Source: UBA9647 sp035506075 (GTDB taxonomy: Bacteria > Bacteroidota > Ignavibacteria > UBA10030). From it: a stretch of DNA of 5,277 nucleotides. Of this stretch, positions 1-5,277 are shown one piece after another (within the stretch, counting starts at the first letter, position 1; every line of letters starts with the position of its first letter). The stretch lies in the NCBI GenBank assembly GCA_035506075.1, contig DATJQB010000375.1, positions 1 through 5,277 on the forward strand, read 5' to 3'. The position numbers were made by a program, and so were the translations under genes. A model generated the notes under the pieces. The model was not told the origin of the DNA. It saw only the letters and a program-made list of their open reading frames with translations, and searched no databases.

Positions 1-2242
1 GATGCGCCTGGGCTTCCCTGAGCGTCTGCGCGTTCACGACATTGAATTGAATGTGGTGTCCCCCCATCGTGAAATATGATCGAACCAGGTGAGCGAGGTT
101 CTCGATACCTTTTTCCGAATCGAGAAGCTGAGGCGAGAACTTCTGGTTCAGCAATGTGCCCCCCGTTCTCGCATGATCCATTTTCGCTGCGGACTTCAGC
201 ACTGCTGTCGGCCCGTGCCTGTCTGCTCCCTGCACCGGCGAAATGCCTTCCGACAAGGGCGTCCACGCTCTTCTGCCATCCGGTGTTGCGCCTGTCATCG
301 AGCCAAAATAGACATGACAGGTCGTCGGCAGCATGTTGATCCTGTAGCACCCCCCCTTTGTGTTGGGTCGGCCATTCACGACTTCATAGAACTCATTGAA
401 GACCCATCGCATGAGGTCGTCAGCCTTGTCATCGTCGTTACCGTATTTCGGCATTTTGTTCTGCAGCAGCAATCGGGTTGGTTCCAAACCGGCGAAATCC
501 ACCGCGAGCGCGCCCAGGACGTCGTTCATCGTCATTGAATGCTTTTCGAAGACAAGACTCCTTAGCGCAGCCAGGCTGTCGGTGATCGTTCCAATGCCGA
601 CGCCCTGAATGTAGTTCGTGTTGTACCTGGCTCCGCCGGCGTTGTAGTCCTTCCCCTTCGCTATGCAATCATCGATGAGCACGGAAAGGAATGGAACGGG
701 CATGTAACTCGCATAGATGCGCTCAATGACATTGTTACCTCGAAGTTTTATTTCGATGAAATGCCTCAGTTGTTTCCTGAACGCCTGAAGCAGCTCATCG
801 AATGAAGCGAACGTCGCGACCTCTCCTGTCTCGATGCCAATCCTGGTCCCGGTCCTCGGGTCAATGCCGTTGTGGAGTGTCACTTCGAGCACTTTTGGCA
901 GATTGAAGTAGCCAGTGAGGATGTAGCTTTCTTTGCCGAATGCACCGGTTTCCACACAGCCGCTCGCGCCGCCGCAGCGTGCATCTTCCAGACTCTTGCC
1001 CTGGCGCAGCAGTTCGTCGACGATTGTGTCGGCGTTGAAGATTGACGGCTGACCGCGCCCATGGCTGATCACACGGCAAGCGTGCTTCAGAAATTCTTCC
1101 GGATTCTTCTTGCTCAACTGGATGTTGGAGCTGGGCTGAACAAGTTTCATCTCGTCGATGACATCAAGGATCAGGTGCGTCAGGTCGTTCACGCCGTCGC
1201 TCCCGTCCTGTTTCATCCCGCCTGTATTGATGTTCGCGAAATCGGTGTAGGTAGAGCTTTCCGCTGCCGTGACGCCGACTTTCGGCGGGGCGGGCTGGTT
1301 GTTGAACTTCACCCAGAAACACTCGAGGAGCTCACGTGCCTTCTCCTTCGTGAGCGATTTGTCGTCGATCCCTTTTCGATAGAACGGGTAAAGATGCTGG
1401 TCAAGGCGACCGGGGTTGAACGCATCCCAGGGATTGAGCTCAGTGATGACTCCGAGATGAACGAACCAGTAATATTGAAGTGCTTCCCAAAAAGTTTCGG
1501 GTGCATGGGCCGGCACGCGCCGGCAGATGTTCTCGATGGCAAACAGCTCGGATCGTCTGGCTGCATCCTGTTCCTTTTCAGCCAGCCGGTGCACCTCGTC
1601 GGCGTACCGTTTGGCGAGCAGCAGCACAGCGTCGATGCTCACGTTCATCGCCCGTAGTTCTTCACTCTTGTTGTACGCCTCCGGATCATCGATGTAGTTC
1701 AAGGCTGCCAGCGACGCGTCGATCTCCTGTTTGAAGTCGAGCATCCCTTTGCGATAAATCTTGTCATCGAGGACGGTGTGGCCGGGAGCGCGCTGCTCCA
1801 TGAATTCAGTAAAGATCCCTGCGTCGTACGCTGCGTGCCACTCCGGTGTCATCTCCGCGAAAATCTTCTCGCGGAGCGTCTTTCCTTTCCAGAACGGGAT
1901 GATTGTTCCGGCAAACACGTTGTTCGTCTCGTCACTGACCCTGAACCACACTTTTTCCCGCGAGTTCAGAATGTTGAGATCCTGGATGGTGTGACAGCAA
2001 AGTTCCGGGAACGTGTAGGTCGCTTTGGGAGCCGGGCCGCGCTCCCCGACGATGAGCTCTCCGTCGTTGACGCAGATTGTCTTGTTCTCCATGATGTGCA
2101 TGAACGCAAGAGCCCGCGTCATCGGCGGCGAAAGAAACGAGCCTCTCTGACAGAACTCTGTCATGAGTACCGCCCGCTCAGGCGAAACGTGCGGAACGGC
2201 AGTGACGCTTTGCTCACGAAGCTTCTTGACACGGTCGGTCAT
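1..2242 (-). CDS. hypD: Glycyl radical enzyme, probable trans-4-hydroxy-L-proline dehydratase, 3' end cut off by the window
   Basis: Oxygen-sensitive cytosolic glycyl radical enzyme, expected to dehydrate trans-4-hydroxy-L-proline to pyrroline-5-carboxylate (not the hydrogenase maturation protein of the same name). The frame is open from ATG 2242-2240 to the left edge, giving 747 residues. The N-terminal region reads VKKLREQSV, then ERAVLMTE and NDGELIVGE. The catalytic loop SGCVETGAFGKE places the thiyl cysteine at C429 and the base at E431. From memory of Clostridioides difficile HypD, its pocket residues F152, H160, D278, S334, F340, C434, E436 and Y450 correspond, with a constant offset of five, to F147, H155, D273, S329, F335, C429, E431 and Y445 here; LPTTCHVYFG (from about residue 638) supplies the threonine. 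The glycyl radical domain starts near residue 655. The RVxGY-type radical loop, expected near residue 760, and about 35 C-terminal residues lie outside. Pyruvate formate-lyase's adjacent Cys-Cys and the GCVEP loop of glycerol and choline enzymes are absent. Family certain; substrate well supported but inferred. Confidence 0.85.
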   Translation of the reverse strand, partial: MTDRVKKLREQSVTAVPHVSPERAVLMTEFCQRGSFLSPPMTRALAFMHIMENKTICVNDGELIVGERGPAPKATYTFPELCCHTIQDLNILNSREKVWFRVSDETNNVFAGTIIPFWKGKTLREKIFAEMTPEWHAAYDAGIFTEFMEQRAPGHTVLDDKIYRKGMLDFKQEIDASLAALNYIDDPEAYNKSEELRAMNVSIDAVLLLAKRYADEVHRLAEKEQDAARRSELFAIENICRRVPAHAPETFWEALQYYWFVHLGVITELNPWDAFNPGRLDQHLYPFYRKGIDDKSLTKEKARELLECFWVKFNNQPAPPKVGVTAAESSTYTDFANINTGGMKQDGSDGVNDLTHLILDVIDEMKLVQPSSNIQLSKKNPEEFLKHACRVISHGRGQPSIFNADTIVDELLRQGKSLEDARCGGASGCVETGAFGKESYILTGYFNLPKVLEVTLHNGIDPRTGTRIGIETGEVATFASFDELLQAFRKQLRHFIEIKLRGNNVIERIYASYMPVPFLSVLIDDCIAKGKDYNAGGARYNTNYIQGVGIGTITDSLAALRSLVFEKHSMTMNDVLGALAVDFAGLEPTRLLLQNKMPKYGNDDDKADDLMRWVFNEFYEVVNGRPNTKGGCYRINMLPTTCHVYFGSMTGATPDGRRAWTPLSEGISPVQGADRHGPTAVLKSAAKMDHARTGGTLLNQKFSPQLLDSEKGIENLAHLVRSYFTMGGHHIQFNVVNAQTLREAQAH

Positions 2243-2245
2243 GAA

Positions 2246-3148
2246 TCAACCTCCAATGGAAACGGACGGGACATAACGTCGCAACTCTTTTACAATCATG
2301 CTCATGTCGTCGGCCGAAGGAGGACGCAGCTCTGACAATTCGTATTCCTTCCCCAACCGGCTGTATTTCTCGACGCCTGACATATGGTACGGAAGCAAAT
2401 GGATTTCATCGATCGCGCGGAGAGAGGCAACAAACTCTCCGGCTTGCTGGACATCGGCGATCGAATCATTGATGCCCGGGATGATCGGCATTCGAACAAT
2501 GATCTTCTTCTTCCACTCCGCAAGTCGACGCAGGTTGCTGATAACGAGGCTGTTTGTCACGCCGACATACTCGCGGTGCTTCTTGTCGTCGAGCATTTTC
2601 AGGTCATAGAGAAAGAGATCCACACACCGGCTGATGTCGCGAAGTATCTCGGGAGATGTGAAGCCGGTTGTATCCACAACAGTGTGGATTCCCTTCTTCT
2701 TGCACAGCTCAAGCACTGCCATCAGGAACTCATGCTGCAAGAGGGGCTCTCCTCCTGAGAAGGATGCCCCCCCTCCTGATTGTTCGTAAAAAATTACGTC
2801 TTTTTCAATCTCCCCGAGAACCTCATCCTGGTCCATCTCCTTCCCGGCAATTTCGCGTGCCTCTGCACTGCAAACATCAACACAGTCACCGCAGGTCATG
2901 CATGTTTGCCGGGAGGTCGTGAATCCTCCATCGACCCTCTGGATCGCCTTGTTCTTGCAAAGCTCAAAACAGTCACCGCATCGGACACACCGATCAGAAC
3001 GCAGCACCAGTTCGCTTTCGGCCGCGATCGATTCCGGGTTGTGGCACCATTTGCAGTGGAGGGGACACCCCTTCAGGAAAACGGTCGTGCGGATGCCGGG
3101 ACCGTCATTGACAGAAAACCGCTGGATGTTGAGAATCCGGCCTTTCAT
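2246..3148 (-). CDS. hypE: Radical-SAM glycyl radical enzyme activating enzyme (HypE-like)
   Basis: This 300-residue protein should use S-adenosylmethionine and an iron-sulfur cluster to abstract hydrogen from the C-terminal glycine of the adjacent dehydratase, generating its stable radical. The radical-SAM cluster motif is C28-x3-C32-x2-C35 within KGCPLHCKWCHNPES. Two ferredoxin-type 4Fe-4S motifs follow, C54-x2-C57-x2-C60-x3-C64 and C83-x2-C86-x2-C89-x3-C93, as in activases of non-PFL glycyl radical enzymes; PFL activase itself lacks this insert. SGGEP (131-135) is the SAM amino-group motif. Length is normal for the family. The ATG at 3148 is forced, because an in-frame TGA (3154-3152) lies one codon upstream. 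Its ribosome binding site is weak (GAG two bases before ATG). It is transcribed before hypD and separated from it by 3 bp, which marks the pair as one operon. Activase function is secure; the specific partner is inferred from adjacency. Confidence 0.9.
   Translation of the reverse strand: MKGRILNIQRFSVNDGPGIRTTVFLKGCPLHCKWCHNPESIAAESELVLRSDRCVRCGDCFELCKNKAIQRVDGGFTTSRQTCMTCGDCVDVCSAEAREIAGKEMDQDEVLGEIEKDVIFYEQSGGGASFSGGEPLLQHEFLMAVLELCKKKGIHTVVDTTGFTSPEILRDISRCVDLFLYDLKMLDDKKHREYVGVTNSLVISNLRRLAEWKKKIIVRMPIIPGINDSIADVQQAGEFVASLRAIDEIHLLPYHMSGVEKYSRLGKEYELSELRPPSADDMSMIVKELRRYVPSVSIGG
2250..2254 (-). promoter_or_regulatory. Strong Shine-Dalgarno site for hypD inside the end of hypE
   Basis: The minus strand reads GGAGG followed by a 7-base spacer and the hypD ATG at 2242. 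The site overlaps the last two glycine codons of hypE, and the hypE TGA (2248-2246) lies inside the spacer. This fixes the hypD start and suggests that translation of the two genes is coupled. It is a full-consensus site, unlike the weak one before hypE. Confidence 0.85.
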
Positions 3149-3195
3149 ATCTCAGAGAAGACCATCAGTGAGGCAGTGCGAAGAACGGTGCGTTT

Positions 3196-3209
3196 GTACT
3201 CCAAAGTAC
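3196..3209. repeat. Short inverted repeat overlapping the candidate hypE -10
   Basis: GTACT and AGTAC are perfect 5-base arms around CCAA. The element ends one base before the 3211-3224 palindrome begins and covers the candidate -10 and start site. It could be a second half of a composite operator or a chance match; arms this short are only weakly significant. Confidence 0.25.
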
Positions 3210-3231
3210 GTCGAAAGATTTCGAGAATCAA
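3203..3231 (-). promoter_or_regulatory. Candidate promoter of the hypE-hypD operon
   Basis: On the minus strand TTGATT (3231-3226) and TACTTT (3208-3203) are separated by 17 bases, a sigma70-like spacing with 4/6 and 3/6 matches. Transcription would start near 3196, leaving a leader of about 48 bases before the hypE ATG. Support is modest: the hexamers are imperfect and chance matches of this quality are common. The main reason to take it seriously is that a perfect 14-base palindrome fills the spacer. Confidence 0.3.
3211..3224. repeat. 14-base inverted repeat, candidate operator
   Basis: TCGAAA and TTTCGA form perfect 6-base arms around a 2-base centre (GA). The element lies between the candidate -35 and -10 hexamers of the hypE promoter, where a bound dimeric regulator would block RNA polymerase. 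The palindrome is read directly from the sequence; an operator role is inferred. No regulator gene is present in the window. Confidence 0.4.
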
Positions 3232-3280
3232 TCCTGACACATACGCCGCGCTGAATCATCGCGCGAACCATCCTACGACG

Positions 3281-3305
3281 GAACCCGGATTTTGTCCCCG
3301 GGTTC
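3281..3305. repeat. GC-rich inverted repeat in the divergent promoter region
   Basis: GAACCCGG (3281-3288) and CCGGGTTC (3298-3305) are perfect 8-base arms around a 9-base centre. It is the longest-armed inverted repeat noticed in the 254-bp gap between hypE and the aminotransferase gene. It abuts the candidate -35 of the aminotransferase promoter and lies upstream of the candidate hypE start. That position fits a DNA-level site for a dimeric regulator shared by both directions better than an RNA hairpin. On the plus strand a short TTGTT follows, so a weak terminator is an alternative, although no plus-strand gene precedes it. Confidence 0.4.
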
Positions 3306-3334
3306 TTGTTCATGAGACGGATTTGATATAGATT
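3306..3334 (+). promoter_or_regulatory. Candidate promoter of the aminotransferase gene
   Basis: TTGTTC (3306-3311) and TAGATT (3329-3334) are 17 bases apart, each matching 4/6 of the sigma70 consensus. A start near 3341 would give a leader of about 60 bases containing the hairpin at 3351-3371. An alternative -35, TTGATA at 3323-3328, has no good -10 at the right distance. The call is tentative. Confidence 0.3.
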
Positions 3335-3350
3335 ATGCGCAATACGATAC

Positions 3351-3371
3351 ATCAGGCTTCCCCGGCCTGAT
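3351..3371 (+). promoter_or_regulatory. Leader hairpin before the aminotransferase gene
   Basis: ATCAGGC (3351-3357) and GCCTGAT (3365-3371) form a perfect 7-base-pair stem around the loop TTCCCCG. It would lie in the 5' untranslated region and ends 19 bases before the ribosome binding site, so it does not occlude it. There is no T-run after it, so it is not an obvious attenuator. It may stabilise the mRNA or be a protein-binding site. Confidence 0.35.
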
Positions 3372-3390
3372 CATCACAGACGAGAATTTC

Positions 3391-3396
3391 AAAGGA
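3391..3396 (+). promoter_or_regulatory. Ribosome binding site of the aminotransferase gene
   Basis: AAAGGA lies 6 bases before the ATG at 3403 and supports that start. Confidence 0.65.
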
Positions 3397-3402
3397 TCAG
3401 CT

Positions 3403-4332
3403 ATGCCATTGCCAAAATTCGCATTCTTCAAGGACAAGATCGTCCCATATTCCGAAGCAAAAGTCGGAGTCCTGACCCATGGGCTGAATTATGGAACAGG
3501 GGTCTTTGGAGGCCTCCGAGGGTACTGGAACGAACAGGAGCACGAGCTCTTCGTTTTCAGACCCATCGATCATTTTCAGCGTTTCCTCGAGTCAACGCGG
3601 CTTCTCCGCATGGAACTTCCGTTCTCGCGCGAGGACCTCACATCGATTCTCATCGATCTCATCAAGAAAGAGGATCCGCATGAGGACGTCTACGTGCGCC
3701 CTCTCGCTTTCTACGGTGACGAAATCATCGGTGTGCGCCTGCACAACGTTACCCCTGCCCTCTCGATCTGTGTTGTACCGTTCGGACGGTACATCGAGAA
3801 GGAAGAAGGAGCACACGTGACGTTCTCCTCGTGGCGGAGAATCGACGACAACGTCATCCCGGCACGCGGGAAGCTGACGGGAGGGTACGTGAATTCTGCT
3901 CTCGCCAAATCGGACGCAAATCTCTCGGGATTCGACGAGGCGATCCTCCTCAACCAGGATGGTCACGTCTCAGAGGGTTCGGCCGAGAACATCTTCATCT
4001 ACAGAAAGGGGAAGCTCGTGACTCCCCCGGTGACCGACAATATCCTGGAAGGCATCACGCGCAACACGATGATCACCCTCCTGCACGACGAGATGGGAAT
4101 GGAAGTAGTGGAACGACCCATCGACCGCACAGAAGTGTATCTCGCCGACGAGGCGTTCATGGTCGCGACAGGCGCGCAGATCGTTGCAATCACCCGCATC
4201 GATCACCGTAAGCTGGGTTCCGGCACCATGGGACCTGTCACGCTGAAACTCCGCGACCTCTACTTCAACGTCGTGCGCGGAAACGTCCCGGCTTACCGGC
4301 ACTGGTGCAGACCTGTGTACGGCAACAAGTAA
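3403..4332 (+). CDS. ilvE: Branched-chain amino acid aminotransferase (class IV, PLP-dependent)
   Basis: Cytosolic enzyme that exchanges the amino group between Leu/Ile/Val and 2-oxoglutarate, acting as the last step of synthesis or the first of breakdown. The 309-residue length is typical. HGLNYGTGVFGGLRGY (26-41) is the N-terminal hallmark. YVRPL (97-101) carries the arginine found in branched-chain enzymes. K157 in ARGKLTGGYVNSALAK is the expected Schiff-base lysine. VSEGSAENIF (189-198), with E191, E195 and N196, contacts the cofactor, and DNILEGITR (212-220) binds its phosphate. These motifs favour the branched-chain type over D-amino acid aminotransferase or aminodeoxychorismate lyase, the other fold IV enzymes. 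The start has a good ribosome binding site and the gene ends in TAA. It diverges from hypE and stands alone on its strand, away from any visible ilv or leu genes, so a catabolic role is as likely as a biosynthetic one. Confidence 0.88.
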   Translation: MPLPKFAFFKDKIVPYSEAKVGVLTHGLNYGTGVFGGLRGYWNEQEHELFVFRPIDHFQRFLESTRLLRMELPFSREDLTSILIDLIKKEDPHEDVYVRPLAFYGDEIIGVRLHNVTPALSICVVPFGRYIEKEEGAHVTFSSWRRIDDNVIPARGKLTGGYVNSALAKSDANLSGFDEAILLNQDGHVSEGSAENIFIYRKGKLVTPPVTDNILEGITRNTMITLLHDEMGMEVVERPIDRTEVYLADEAFMVATGAQIVAITRIDHRKLGSGTMGPVTLKLRDLYFNVVRGNVPAYRHWCRPVYGNK

Positions 4333-4356
4333 CTCCCTCGTGAATGGACACAACAA

Positions 4357-4382
4357 GGGGCTGACCATCGTTGGCCAGCCCC
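4357..4382. terminator. Stem-loop terminator between convergent genes
   Basis: GGGGCTG-A-CCA pairs with TGG-C-CAGCCCC around a TCGT loop: ten base pairs with one A/C mismatch. It sits in the 89-bp gap between the ends of the aminotransferase and URO-D-like genes. Read on the minus strand the stem is followed by TTGTTGTG, a T-rich tail, so it best fits the end of the URO-D-like gene. On the plus strand no T-run follows, but the stem could still limit read-through or protect the 3' end. Confidence 0.7.
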
Positions 4383-4421
4383 CTGCACTTCCGGCATACT
4401 TCCAGCTCAATTGCACCCTGC

Positions 4422-5277
4422 TTACGTCCGACCGTTCATCTCCCTCAGTGCCTCGAACATCGCGACCACATTCTTCACGGGGACATTTCCCTGTATGTTG
4501 TGAATCGCATTAAATACAAACCCGCCCCCCTTTCCGAAGATCTCGCAGCGGCTCAACACTTCAGCCCGCACCTGCCCGGCGGTTCCGAACATGAGCGTCT
4601 TCTGCGTATCAACGCCGCCTCCCCAGAAAACAATATCGTTTCCAAACTCTCGTTTCAAATCCACGGGGTCCATGCCTGCGGCGGAACATTGAACCGGGTT
4701 CAGGATATCAAATCCCGATTCGATCATGGATGGTATGAGTGAAATAACCGATCCGCAGGAATGCTTGAAGGTTTTCCATGAGGTGTGCGCATGGATCCAG
4801 TCATTGATACGCTTGTAGTAGGGATGGTAAAGGGAAAGATACGTCTCTGTCGAACAGAAGGTCGACCACTGGGTTCCAAAATCGGTGCCGCAAATAAAGA
4901 CCGCATCCACGCGATTGCCAATCCGACGGTGCAGTTGTTCCAGGTTTTTTATCGCGACCTCGCATTGGTGTTCAAAGATACTATGAACATACTCCGGCCT
5001 GGTGAGCGTTGAAACGTACCACTCTTCGATGTCCCTGATTCCCCTGGGATTCTTCAGGAACGGAGCCGGCACAAGGGCGATATCACCAAAGGCGAGCCCC
5101 CCGAACGTCGCTATCACTCCTCTCCCTTTCCCCTCGACATTCCTGACTTCCGACTCAAAGTAGTCAATGTCAGACGAACTCAGTGGAGTGAACTCTTCGA
5201 AATTATCCTCAGGATTCAACTGTTCCTCAATCACCGGATCCTGCCGGACGACAGTATCGAAGAAATACCCATTGTGC
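4422..5277 (-). CDS. Uroporphyrinogen decarboxylase-family protein (methyltransferase-like), 5' end cut off by the window
   Basis: Partial gene of 284 visible codons plus TAA (4424-4422). A GTG at 5234 could be read as a start, but the frame is open to the edge and the upstream residues HNGYFFDTVVRQDP resemble the GYYFDxV segment of this family, so the true start lies outside; roughly 60-90 N-terminal residues are missing compared with members of 340-370. The family is a TIM barrel that includes heme-pathway UroD and the zinc-dependent methylcobamide:coenzyme M methyltransferases (MtaA/MtbA). Seen here are GTDFGTQ, then KHSCGSV, whose H-x-C (His 4763-4761, Cys 4757-4755) matches the zinc-ligand pattern of the methyltransferases, then DILNPVQCSAAGMDP, FWGGGVDTQ and a C-terminal GGGFVFNAIHNIQGNVP. 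This pattern belongs to the large UroD-like group seen in many anaerobes, not to true heme UroD. No corrinoid protein or partner methyltransferase is visible, so the substrate is unknown. Confidence 0.82.
   Translation of the reverse strand, partial: HNGYFFDTVVRQDPVIEEQLNPEDNFEEFTPLSSSDIDYFESEVRNVEGKGRGVIATFGGLAFGDIALVPAPFLKNPRGIRDIEEWYVSTLTRPEYVHSIFEHQCEVAIKNLEQLHRRIGNRVDAVFICGTDFGTQWSTFCSTETYLSLYHPYYKRINDWIHAHTSWKTFKHSCGSVISLIPSMIESGFDILNPVQCSAAGMDPVDLKREFGNDIVFWGGGVDTQKTLMFGTAGQVRAEVLSRCEIFGKGGGFVFNAIHNIQGNVPVKNVVAMFEALREMNGRT

Noticed and set aside
350..356. Runs of six or seven G on the coding strand in hypD (350-356, 159-164, 60-65) and hypE (2767-2773), possible slippage sites
   Set aside because: Each run encodes expected glycine codons in conserved motifs and the reading frame continues correctly, so there is no sign of phase variation or sequencing error.
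1061..1657. Plus-strand open frame of 198 codons within hypD
   Set aside because: It lies antisense to a well-conserved part of the glycyl radical enzyme, matches no family I recognise, and arises from the codon bias of the real gene.
1778..2335. Plus-strand open frame of 185 codons across the hypD/hypE junction
   Set aside because: Antisense to the conserved N-terminus of hypD and the end of hypE, with low-complexity, charged sequence and no recognisable motif.
3247..3265. CGCGC...GCGCG inverted repeat with a 9-base loop in the intergenic region
   Set aside because: Five-base arms of alternating C and G are too easily found by chance, and the position matches no promoter candidate.
2780..3331. 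Plus-strand open frame of 183 codons opposite hypE
   Set aside because: Antisense to the cysteine-rich cluster domains of hypE; no recognisable motif.
3152..3352. A 66-codon minus-strand open frame directly upstream of hypE, in the same frame and with a GGGGA-like site before its ATG
   Set aside because: It is arginine-rich with no membrane segment or recognisable domain, spans the palindromes and both promoter candidates, and is not rich in proline or branched-chain codons as an attenuator leader would be. A leader peptide is not excluded but not supported.
3970..4416. Minus-strand open frame of 148 codons opposite the end of the aminotransferase gene
   Set aside because: Antisense to conserved PLP-binding motifs and to the terminator; no family resemblance.

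Overview
The window holds four protein-coding genes in two converging or diverging pairs and no RNA genes or mobile elements. The minus strand carries a two-gene operon: a radical-SAM activating enzyme (2246-3148) followed, three bases after its stop, by a large glycyl radical enzyme that reads from 2242 off the left edge. The enzyme pair closely resembles trans-4-hydroxy-L-proline dehydratase (HypD) and its activase (HypE). This large gene is easy to miss because its stop codon lies outside the window; I translated it by hand through 747 codons without a stop or frameshift.

Diverging from the operon, across a 254-bp intergenic region, is a complete class IV branched-chain amino acid aminotransferase (3403-4332, plus strand). 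The intergenic region contains several inverted repeats and a weak promoter candidate in each direction. Converging on the aminotransferase is a minus-strand member of the uroporphyrinogen decarboxylase (URO-D)/cobamide methyltransferase family (4422 to the right edge). A stem-loop terminator lies in the 89-bp gap between them. This fourth gene also runs off the window: its frame stays open upstream of the GTG at 5234, and the extra residues look like family sequence.

The organism should be an anaerobe, or able to live anaerobically, because glycyl radical enzymes are destroyed by oxygen. GC content is moderate, a little above 50% by eye. There is no taxonomic marker, so I do not name a phylum.

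A plausible shared theme is anaerobic amino acid use. HypD/HypE would dehydrate collagen-type hydroxyproline to pyrroline-5-carboxylate, which a proC product encoded elsewhere would reduce to proline. The aminotransferase would start breakdown, or finish synthesis, of Leu/Ile/Val. The URO-D-like protein has no evident link to this pathway. I see no clearly novel system here. The best points for a second look are the palindromes in the divergent regulatory region, the substrate identity of the radical enzyme, and the role of the URO-D-like protein.
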